A DNA stretch of 64,000 nt from Treponema sp. Lineage in GTDB: Bacteria > Spirochaetota > Spirochaetia > Treponematales > Treponemataceae. Both the position numbers and the translations under genes were made by a program. The stretch spans positions 1 to 64,000 of the forward strand of contig JAEEIU010000001.1 of the NCBI GenBank assembly GCA_016281495.1, given 5' to 3'. The notes under the pieces were generated by a model. The model was given only the letters and a program-made list of their open reading frames with translations, was not told the DNA's origin and made no database searches. Of this stretch, positions 1 through 6,199 are shown piece after piece (within the stretch, counting starts at the first letter, position 1; every line of letters begins with the position of its first letter).

Positions 1-368
1 AAAAATGCAAACCGTTGTATGATTATGTAAGGTATGTTTCCAGAGTAAAGGAAAACAAGAAGAAGGGAATGAGCCTGAGGGAAGCCGTAGATGATGCAAT
101 TGAATGGGCGATTAACGAGGAGCTTCTGGACGGTTTCTTCAGGATTCAAAAGGAGGAGATTTTGGCAAACTCTTTGACGGAATTTGACGAGGAAGAATTC
201 ATCCGCGACATCCATCAGGAAGGCTACGACGAGGGATTTTCCAATGGCATCCGGCAAAATGCTGTGGAAACAGCCAGGAATGCTCTTAAAATGAATCTTA
301 CCATAGAGCAGGTTTCCCAAATCACAAGCCTTTCTCAGGAAGAAGTTCGTGAACTTGCTAAGCGTTAG
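1..368 (+). CDS. Rpn-family nuclease/putative transposase, C-terminal part, cut by the window edge
   Basis: The reading frame is open from the first base, so the N-terminal PD-(D/E)XK nuclease domain should lie outside the window. The visible part has the YDYVRYVSRVKE helix, the EAVDDAIEWAINEELL segment and the tail EEILANSLTEFDEEEF, followed by a short C-terminal helix-turn-helix-like stretch (IEQVSQITSLSQEEV). These are typical of the C-terminal half of Rpn (recombination-promoting nuclease) proteins, which are multicopy in Treponema. The tail is shared with the fragment at 3169-3507. The TTG at 15 is only an internal codon, not a likely start. The stop codon lies inside the hairpin of the repeat at 357-401. 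Whether the full gene is intact cannot be seen. Confidence 0.75.
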   Translation, partial: KCKPLYDYVRYVSRVKENKKKGMSLREAVDDAIEWAINEELLDGFFRIQKEEILANSLTEFDEEEFIRDIHQEGYDEGFSNGIRQNAVETARNALKMNLTIEQVSQITSLSQEEVRELAKR

Positions 369-401
369 CTTGCGTCAATCCGCGTGACAATTCTAAATCA
401 T
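357..401 (-). repeat. Dispersed box-plus-hairpin repeat, copy 1
   Basis: On the minus strand the box GTCACGCGGATTG (376-388) is followed shortly by a hairpin (GCTAA/TTAGC, 357-369). Positions 378-401 are a 24-nt perfect inverted match to 3133-3156. The hairpin overlaps the stop codon of the Rpn gene before it. It may help end transcription of that gene; that is inference. Confidence 0.6.
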
Positions 402-422
402 AAGAAATAACAAAGCCGCAGC

Positions 423-1076
423 TTAATACTCGTAGATGGTCTTTTCCTGCCTTTCTTCTACCAGGGATTCTAGGGCGGTCTGGTCGAGGATGGTGCAGAG
501 CTTTTCGGCCTGCTCGCGGGTCAGGTAGATTTCCTCGTAGGGGGTGTAGAGGTCGTGGCTGTCCTTGCAGAGCTTTGTGGGGAAGCGCAGTACCAGGTAG
601 GGCTTTTCGTCCACAAAGAGATAGTTCACGTACATTGGAACGTCCTCCGCTCCGTTGATGGGGCCTGACACTCCGAACCACAGGTCAACGAGGCTTACAC
701 CGTAGGCATTCTTGGCGGTGGCCTTCTGAACTACAAGGTTCTTCTCGTCCCAGTCTTTTGCGAACTGGACGGTTGAATCTATGATGGTCTGGCGTGCGTG
801 CTGCGGCATTATTATGCAGTATGCGTTGGCGCCTGAGCGGTAGTGCAGCTCGACACGGTTTCTGCGGGGGATGAGCACGAGCTTCTTTGCGTTGTAAAGC
901 TTGAGCTTCCCGAACACCTTGCCATAGAATGTGGGTTGGGATGTAAGGTCAAAGGAATTGATGTCGGCAAGAAAATCCGGATATGGGTTGTCTATCGTTA
1001 CCCGGCTTGTTGACGCGCAGGAAACAATGAAAATTGACAGGATTACCAGTACAGCCGTTATTATTCTCTTGGACAT
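423..1076 (-). CDS. Predicted lipoprotein of unknown function, 217 aa
   Basis: The start ATG at 1076 is chosen over the upstream frame start at 1100 because GGAGAT lies 5-6 nt before it and the protein then begins with a clean lipoprotein signal: MSKR, a hydrophobic core, and the lipobox IVSC. The mature protein would be anchored to a membrane by its N-terminal cysteine. The rest is a soluble alpha/beta-looking domain with no motif I recognise; it contains a YCIIMPQHAR segment and ends in EERQEKTIYEY. It is flanked by the Rpn fragment and the porin gene, all apparently separate units. Function is unknown. Confidence 0.8.
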   Translation of the reverse strand: MSKRIITAVLVILSIFIVSCASTSRVTIDNPYPDFLADINSFDLTSQPTFYGKVFGKLKLYNAKKLVLIPRRNRVELHYRSGANAYCIIMPQHARQTIIDSTVQFAKDWDEKNLVVQKATAKNAYGVSLVDLWFGVSGPINGAEDVPMYVNYLFVDEKPYLVLRFPTKLCKDSHDLYTPYEEIYLTREQAEKLCTILDQTALESLVEERQEKTIYEY

Positions 1077-1097
1077 ATAAATCTCCTTTGATTGCCT

Positions 1098-1127
1098 CAC
1101 GGATTCGAGAAATCATACGATTTTTCT
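1098..1127 (+). repeat. Dispersed box-plus-hairpin repeat, copy 2
   Basis: The box CACGGATTCG (1098-1107) is followed directly by a hairpin-forming stretch (AGAAATC, ATAC loop, GATTTTTCT, 1108-1127, with one wobble or bulge). It lies upstream of the lipoprotein gene at 423-1076, in its probable promoter region. Confidence 0.5.
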
Positions 1128-1235
1128 TTAAGATTCGGACAATCAGTTGTTCATGACTAAAATCTTAAGTTTAATCTGCTTAAGGAAAAGCCTTCAATAC
1201 TTTTTCAGTAGGCTCTATTTATTATAATAACAAAC

Positions 1236-1264
1236 AAAAGGGCTGCCTTGTTACAGACAGCCCC
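1236..1264 (-). terminator. Rho-independent terminator of the porin gene
   Basis: GGGCTG (1240-1245) and CAGCCC (1258-1263) form a 6-bp GC-rich stem. On the minus strand it is followed by a T-rich run (TTTTGTTTGTT). It lies about 45 nt beyond the porin stop codon at 1309. Confidence 0.75.
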
Positions 1265-1308
1265 TTGTCTTAGTTAGACTTGATGCTTGTATTCAAGTCC
1301 GCAGAGGA

Positions 1309-2883
1309 TTACAGAGAAACCTTTACGAATACGTTGAATGTACCAGCCTTTCCAGCTTCCTTAAGAGCCTTAAGGTTGCGTGACTGATAGTAGGCACCGA
1401 ATGTTGTGTTCTCGATGAGACCAGAGATGTCTACTCCAGCCTTTACGTTAAGAAGACCAGCTTCTCCGTCAGCAGCAGCTACATCTGTGTATCCACCGTT
1501 GTCTGTGTTCTTCTTTGAGATTGCAGGAAGTGATGTTCCGCCGTTAACATTTGCAAAGCGGAATCCGGCCTTTGGAGTTACCTTGATTGAGTCGCCAACA
1601 GCAAGCTCATAAGAAAGACCAGCGGCTACACCGAATGTTGGGTCAACACCGTCAACTGTTGAGATGGTGATGTCGCCCAAAACAGCAGCCTTAAGTCCAG
1701 GAACGATGTCGCCTGAGTAGAAGGCAGGAACGATTTCGAAAGACTTGTTGTCGCCTGTAAGAGGCATAAGCATTGCAACGCTAACACCTGGGATAACTTT
1801 CTTTGTCTCGTCATCGCTGTCAAGGTAGTATACGCCTGGGTTTGCATCAGCCTGATCGCCCCATCCGAATACAACGCTTGCTCCGAGCTTTGCACCGAAG
1901 TCACCATCTCCAACCTTTGAGCCTGCGATTGCTACAGTTGGCTTGATGTAGAATGTCTCTCCAACAGGTACCTTGTATCCTGCTGAAGCGGAGATTCCGA
2001 GGTTCTTTTCCTCAAATGCATAGCTTACGCCAGCCTTGATTCCAAGTCCAGGAACGAATGCGTTTGAATCCTTGAGTTCTGCTTCTGCTGCAAGACCATA
2101 GTGGTTGGTGAAGTAGTCTGTAGTACCGTCATCTGCGCCAACAACCTGAGTCCTCAAGATTGTATAACCAGTAGCAGCCTTACCTTCAGTTACATAAGGA
2201 ATATTAGGTGTTGAAGGATCACTGTCATCATCAAAGGTAGCAGTAGTAGTTCCCTTATCATCGGCTACAAGCCACTGTATTGTACCGCTTGCGTTAGTAA
2301 AAACTTCATAGAACTTAGTACCAGCAGCAGCGCCGTGTGTTGCCTTTATTGAGCGGAAGTCAACTGCGATACCGAAGTCATCTGTGCCATAACCGGCAAC
2401 AATACCCTGTGACACGTCTTTCAATCCTACGTTTGCAAGACCAAGGCGAGCATCCTTTGAGTCTGCAAAAACTGCGCTCGGAAGCTTGAACTCGCCAACC
2501 TGAATGTCACCAGACTTGAGTCCGATGTAGAGGTCACCGATGTGGAGCTTTGCCACGTCAAGAGCGATTTTCCCACCGTCCTTTACGAAAGCGTCTGATC
2601 CGTCACCGTCCAGCTTATACTTGAGGTCGCCGTCAAACTTAACGCCAACTTCTGCCCATACACCATCGCCTTCTGTTGATTTTGTTCCGCCTTTTACGAA
2701 AGTTACAACAGCCTTAGCGTTTGCTTCGTTCTTGAAACCAGTGTCGCCCTCGTCAAGGTCAACACCCCATGTCAAAGTTGCATCGCCGCTAAGCTCAACG
2801 CCCATTTCTGCAACAGGCTCGTCGGCCAAAGCTGCAGCAGCAACCATTGCTGCCATTGCTGTAATGGCAATAATCTTTTTCAT
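1309..2883 (-). CDS. Outer-membrane beta-barrel porin (Msp-like family), 524 aa
   Basis: The protein starts with a standard signal peptide (MKKIIAITAMAAMVAAAALA, cleavage before DE). It continues with many alternating hydrophobic/polar strands rich in Gly, Asp and aromatic residues, such as GAYYQSRNLK near the C terminus, and ends in VKVSL. This is the pattern of treponemal outer-membrane barrels related to the major surface protein family, likely a channel and surface antigen. A good ribosome site AGGAGGAATT precedes ATG 2883. It is monocistronic, with its own promoter (2933-2961) and terminator (1236-1264). A central acidic low-complexity insert (FDDDSDPSTPNIPY) probably forms a surface loop. 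Its signal peptide DNA matches that of the truncated porin at 23146. Confidence 0.8.
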   Translation of the reverse strand: MKKIIAITAMAAMVAAAALADEPVAEMGVELSGDATLTWGVDLDEGDTGFKNEANAKAVVTFVKGGTKSTEGDGVWAEVGVKFDGDLKYKLDGDGSDAFVKDGGKIALDVAKLHIGDLYIGLKSGDIQVGEFKLPSAVFADSKDARLGLANVGLKDVSQGIVAGYGTDDFGIAVDFRSIKATHGAAAGTKFYEVFTNASGTIQWLVADDKGTTTATFDDDSDPSTPNIPYVTEGKAATGYTILRTQVVGADDGTTDYFTNHYGLAAEAELKDSNAFVPGLGIKAGVSYAFEEKNLGISASAGYKVPVGETFYIKPTVAIAGSKVGDGDFGAKLGASVVFGWGDQADANPGVYYLDSDDETKKVIPGVSVAMLMPLTGDNKSFEIVPAFYSGDIVPGLKAAVLGDITISTVDGVDPTFGVAAGLSYELAVGDSIKVTPKAGFRFANVNGGTSLPAISKKNTDNGGYTDVAAADGEAGLLNVKAGVDISGLIENTTFGAYYQSRNLKALKEAGKAGTFNVFVKVSL

Positions 2884-2932
2884 AAGAATTCCTCCTAGTT
2901 TTTTTAACGTGAACTACACACGTTACTATTAG

Positions 2933-2961
2933 ACGATACCACAAATTTCGGTAATCGTCAA
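2933..2961 (-). promoter_or_regulatory. Sigma70-like promoter of the porin gene
   Basis: On the minus strand TTGACG (2956-2961), a 17-nt spacer and TATCGT (2933-2938) with an upstream TG make an extended -10 promoter. The leader to ATG 2883 would be about 45 nt. The rest of the 285-nt gap before 3169 is AT-rich with homopolymeric T runs and ends in a copy of the dispersed repeat. Confidence 0.6.
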
Positions 2962-3132
2962 ACTCTTTTTAAATTTTATAGCACTTTTTCTACCGTTTTG
3001 CAAGTTTTTTTTTCTGTTTTGGGGCTTTTTTTTAAATTTTTTGTTATTTTTCCGTTAGAAATGCAGATTCAAGCCCCTAGAAACCGCTAAATCACGTCTT
3101 GCAAATTCATGGCTAAATAATCACTCCTCCTC

Positions 3133-3159
3133 ATGATTTAGAATTGTCACGCGGATACG
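3133..3159 (+). repeat. Dispersed repeat, copy 3 (24 nt inverted match to 378-401)
   Basis: ATGATTTAGAATTGTCACGC followed by GGATACG. It lies just past the stop codon of the Rpn fragment at 3169-3507, in mirror arrangement to copy 1, which lies at the stop of the Rpn fragment at 1-368. A hairpin after the box is weak here (GAAT/ATTC). Confidence 0.65.
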
Positions 3160-3168
3160 CATTCTGAA

Positions 3169-3507
3169 TTATGCATTCTGCATTCTTAATTGCTCAGCAA
3201 TTTCCTGTACCTTTTCCAAAGGAAGTCCGATTGCCTGAGAAATCTGCTCAATAGTGTTAACACCCATTCGCAAGAAGTTTTCAGCGGTTTCTATGGCCTT
3301 TTGGGAAGCACCTTCAGCACGTCCATCTTCAAGGCCTTCCTCGTATCCGTCATTCCTTATGTCCCTGTAGGCTTCTTCCGCATCAAATTCTGTAAGACTG
3401 TTTGCCAAAATCTCCTCCAGTCGCAAGCTGTCGCTTGCTCTTGGAGTTTTTACTTGCTCTCGAGGGCTCGCATTTTTTGCTTTCGCAAAAAATCGTAAAA
3501 ACTCCAT
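3169..3507 (-). pseudogene. Rpn-family tail fragment with palindromic insert
   Basis: Residues from about 31 onward (EEILANSLTEFDAEEAYRDI, then a Gly/Glu-rich coil, AEGASQKAIETAENFLRMG and a C-terminal helix-turn-helix-like IEQISQAIGLPLEKV) match the tail of Rpn proteins, including the copy at the window start. No nuclease domain is present. The first 30 residues are translated from the compound palindrome at 3423-3505 and look unrelated to the family. It begins two bases past the stop of the intact Rpn gene at 3510, so it reads as a second, spare tail behind a complete gene. It could be translated by coupling, but a decayed or cassette-like remnant is more likely. Confidence 0.65.
3423..3505. 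repeat. Compound palindromic element
   Basis: Two nested hairpins and one separate hairpin: GCAAGC/GCTTGC (3423-3438), an outer perfect 11-bp pair GGAGTTTTTAC (3443-3453) with GTAAAAACTCC (3495-3505), and an inner 9-bp pair ATTTTTTGC (3472-3480) with GCAAAAAAT (3485-3493). It is read in frame through the Rpn tail fragment. It resembles small palindromic elements that insert into coding regions; the class is not identified. Confidence 0.7.
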
Positions 3508-3509
3508 GC

Positions 3510-4358
3510 TTAATTGTTAATATTAGATTCATAAATCTCTTGTAATTGTTCCATTGGAAGACCAATACATTTGGAAATTGTTTCAATCGAAATTCCTTCC
3601 CTCAAGAGGTTTTCAGCGTCTTCTATGGCTTTCTGGGAAGCACCTTCAGCACGTCCAGCTTCACGGCCTTCGGCAAGGCCTTCCTCGTATGCGTCTTCTT
3701 TTTCGTCTTCTATTGTCTGCTCCCATGTCATGTACTGCTTCCTCCATGTCATGTTTTTCTTGGCAAAACTTACCTTCTCCTCAATGGATTTGGTCAGGTC
3801 GCTCTGGGCGCTATGCTCCTTCAGGTACTTGAAGAAGTTCTTTGCCTCTTCTCCTTTCATATTAGCATATTCTGACGCGTTGAAAAAGACCTTGTAGGCC
3901 CTGTCGTTCAATTTTATGCCTGTGTCTTCCCGGCATAGGTTTTCAAAGAAATATACCGGCTTGCTCTTTTTGAACGGAGAGTCGAGGCATAGGAAGATTA
4001 CGTAGGAATCCTTCAATTTGCTGTATTTGTCACCTTTTGAAAGAGTGTCCATGTCGATGACGCTCTGGTAATATCTGGCACGTTTAGGCAGCTTCTTGTT
4101 TACCGTGGTCTGTATCTCGATGTCAAAGACGTGCCTTTTGTCCTTTGCATAGACGTCAAACCTTACGGATTTTGAGTCCAATGTTTCATACATCGTCTTT
4201 TCTGCCTGTGGTGCTTCAAGCCGTGCAATCTTGATACCAAGAAGTATTTCCAGAATGCGACGGCAGAGTTCAGGCTCGCTTTCCATTATCTTGCAGAAGA
4301 GGAAATTGTTGGCAAAGGTCAGTTCCTCCCATGACGGCGACTTTTTCTTTTTTGGCAT
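3510..4358 (-). CDS. Rpn-family recombination-promoting nuclease/putative transposase, 282 aa
   Basis: Full-length member of the PD-(D/E)XK Rpn family. The N-terminal half has the family opener (TFANNFLFCKIM) and the nuclease core Asp68 (RFDVYAKD) with Glu81-x-Gln83 (FDIEIQ). The middle has RARYYQSVIDMDTLSKGDKY and the FLCLDSPF segment typical of these proteins. The C-terminal third is a charged coil with the EEGLAEGREAGRAEGASQKA repeat and a short helix-turn-helix-like end. The family has RecA-independent recombination and DNase activity in E. coli RpnA; here that is by family only. RBS AGGAGT precedes ATG 4358. A tail fragment of another copy follows at once at 3169-3507. Confidence 0.85.
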   Translation of the reverse strand: MPKKKKSPSWEELTFANNFLFCKIMESEPELCRRILEILLGIKIARLEAPQAEKTMYETLDSKSVRFDVYAKDKRHVFDIEIQTTVNKKLPKRARYYQSVIDMDTLSKGDKYSKLKDSYVIFLCLDSPFKKSKPVYFFENLCREDTGIKLNDRAYKVFFNASEYANMKGEEAKNFFKYLKEHSAQSDLTKSIEEKVSFAKKNMTWRKQYMTWEQTIEDEKEDAYEEGLAEGREAGRAEGASQKAIEDAENLLREGISIETISKCIGLPMEQLQEIYESNINN

Positions 4359-4485
4359 AGATAACTCCTGTTTAATTATATAGTGGAACCTATGAATTCC
4401 TCTAATATATAAATGGTGTGAGTTTTTGATTTTTTAACAATTTCTTGAAAAATTTTTTTATTTTTTTGTCATCGTTAAGCTCTTG

Positions 4486-4535
4486 CGGGGGGGGATGATT
4501 CAGACCTAGCATTTTATATGGAATTAAAGTATAAT
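4486..4535 (+). promoter_or_regulatory. 8-G tract and TATAAT box upstream of the NSS transporter gene
   Basis: A run of eight G (4487-4494) stands out in an AT-rich gap. A perfect TATAAT lies at 4530-4535, 35 nt after the tract, but the -35 position (TAGCAT) is poor. Poly-G tracts of this length control tpr promoters in Treponema pallidum by length change; a similar role here is inference. The remainder of the gap (4359-4485) is AT-rich with no other signal seen. Confidence 0.5.
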
Positions 4536-4593
4536 TTATAACGTTTTTCTTCGGCTTGAAGGGAAACAAATCGGTATATATTGGAGTTTAAAA

Positions 4594-6006
4594 ATGGGTG
4601 AAAAGAAAAGAGAAACCCTTAGAAGCAGACTCGGCTTTCTTCTTCTGTCAGCCGGATGTGCTATCGGACTGGGAAACGTATGGCGATTTCCTTACATTAC
4701 AGGAAAATACGGTGGAGCTGCCTTTGTATTGATTTATCTGGCATTCCTTGTAATCCTGGGTTTGCCGGTAATGATCTGTGAATTTACTGTAGGCCGCGCT
4801 TCACGCAAGAGTATTGCAGGTGCGTTCCAGGAGCTTGAACCAAAGGGTTCAAAGTGGCACTTGTATTCAGGATTTGCTGTTGCAGGAAACTACCTCCTGA
4901 TGATGTTCTACACTGTTGTCTCCGGCTGGTTCCTGAAATACTTCTTTGAGATGGTAAGCGGTAAATTTACTACAATGACACCGGAGCAGATTGGAGATGC
5001 TTTTGGTGCCACAGTTGGAGATCCAAAAACCCTCATAATCTGGATGGTCGTTGTCATCGTAATTGGTTTTGGCGCATGTTTCCTTGGACTTCAGAAGGGT
5101 GTTGAGCGCATCACCAAATTCATGATGTCTGCCCTGTTCATCATCATGATAGGCCTTGCCATTTATGTCGCAACAATTCCGGGTGCCCTGGAAGGCTACA
5201 AATTCTACCTGAAGCCGGACTTTAAGGCCCTTATAAACGGAAACGGTGTGGACGGACATGGAATAGCAGACACAATCTACGCAGCCATGGGTCAGGCGTT
5301 CTTTACCTTGAGCCTTGGTATTGGTTCAATGGAAATCTTCGGTTCATACATCGGAAAGGAAAATTCACTCACAGGCGAATCATTGCGTGTTATCGGACTG
5401 GACACATTCGTTGCAATCTGTGCCGGCCTCATCATCTTCCCAGCTTGTGCTGCCTTTGGCGTTCAGCCTAGTTCCGGAGCAGGACTTGCATTTGTTTCCC
5501 TTCCAAACGTATTCAATGAAATGGGACCTGTTGCAAGCCGTATCGTAGGTGGATTCTTCTTCCTGTTCATGTCATTTGCGGCTCTTTCAACCGTAATTGC
5601 GGTATTTGAAAACATTGTCGCATTCCCGATGGACAAATATGGATGGAGCAGGACAAAATCAGTCCTGGTCAACTTTGTTGCAATGATTCTCCTTTCAATT
5701 CCTGCTGCACTTGGAATGAACATATGGTCAAACGTTCACTTTGGATCTCACATCGGTTCAATTGATGCCCTTGAGGACTTTATCGTAAGCCAGAACCTTC
5801 TTCCAATAGGCTCATTGATCTTCCTCTGTTTCTGTATGCACAAGTGGGGATGGGGCTGGAAGAATTTCATTGCCGAAGCAGACACAGGCAACGGTATAAA
5901 ATTCCCCAAGTCAAAGGTCATTCAGTTCTATCTGAAATGGATTGCACCGCTCATCATCCTTGCAGTTTTCGTTGCAGGATATTTTGACATATTCGGTAGC
6001 CTGTAA
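4594..6006 (+). CDS. Sodium:neurotransmitter symporter family (NSS/SLC6) transporter, 470 aa
   Basis: A bacterial NSS carrier of usual length (LeuT/MhsT type), taking up an amino acid or related amine with sodium across the inner membrane. The TM1 signature GLGNVWRFPY (residues 25-34) forms the sodium and substrate site. About 11 hydrophobic segments follow, including TLSLGIGSMEIFGSYIG in TM6-like position and the C-terminal LYLKWIAPLIILAVF helix. Substrate cannot be told from sequence. RBS GGAG lies 9 nt before ATG 4594. It is monocistronic, convergent with the GH95 gene; the gap between them is filled by REP-like hairpins. The G tract upstream suggests possible variable expression. Confidence 0.9.
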   Translation: MGEKKRETLRSRLGFLLLSAGCAIGLGNVWRFPYITGKYGGAAFVLIYLAFLVILGLPVMICEFTVGRASRKSIAGAFQELEPKGSKWHLYSGFAVAGNYLLMMFYTVVSGWFLKYFFEMVSGKFTTMTPEQIGDAFGATVGDPKTLIIWMVVVIVIGFGACFLGLQKGVERITKFMMSALFIIMIGLAIYVATIPGALEGYKFYLKPDFKALINGNGVDGHGIADTIYAAMGQAFFTLSLGIGSMEIFGSYIGKENSLTGESLRVIGLDTFVAICAGLIIFPACAAFGVQPSSGAGLAFVSLPNVFNEMGPVASRIVGGFFFLFMSFAALSTVIAVFENIVAFPMDKYGWSRTKSVLVNFVAMILLSIPAALGMNIWSNVHFGSHIGSIDALEDFIVSQNLLPIGSLIFLCFCMHKWGWGWKNFIAEADTGNGIKFPKSKVIQFYLKWIAPLIILAVFVAGYFDIFGSL

Positions 6007-6199
6007 AAGAAAGGTTGTCACGCGGAACGCCTGTCGAAAGGCAGGTGATTCAGCATTTTAATAATGAGATAGTAAGATTCCGGATCAAGTCCGGAATGAC
6101 GTAAAAGCCAATCCGAAATGGCACTGTCATGCTGAACTTGATTCAGCATCTTTCCTTGCAATGTGGGGATGCCTGATCAAGTCCGGAATGACGTCAAAT
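6007..6199. repeat. Block of REP-like hairpins between convergent genes
   Basis: Holds copy 4 of the box-plus-hairpin repeat (box TTGTCACGCGGAACG 6015-6029, stem CCTGTC/GGCAGG with GAAA loop 6030-6045). Next is a TTCCGGA/TCCGGAA hairpin unit (about 6076-6098), then an ATGCTGAA/TTCAGCAT hairpin (about 6129-6148) and a partial second copy of the TCCGGAATGAC unit (about 6171-6192). The same TTCCGGA unit occurs twice at 49536-49749. The hairpins likely end transcription from both sides. Confidence 0.7.

Noticed and set aside
358-681. Minus-strand frame of 107 aa beside the first lipoprotein
   Set aside because: It overlaps the lipoprotein gene in another frame and has low-complexity Arg/Pro/Gly content typical of shadow frames.
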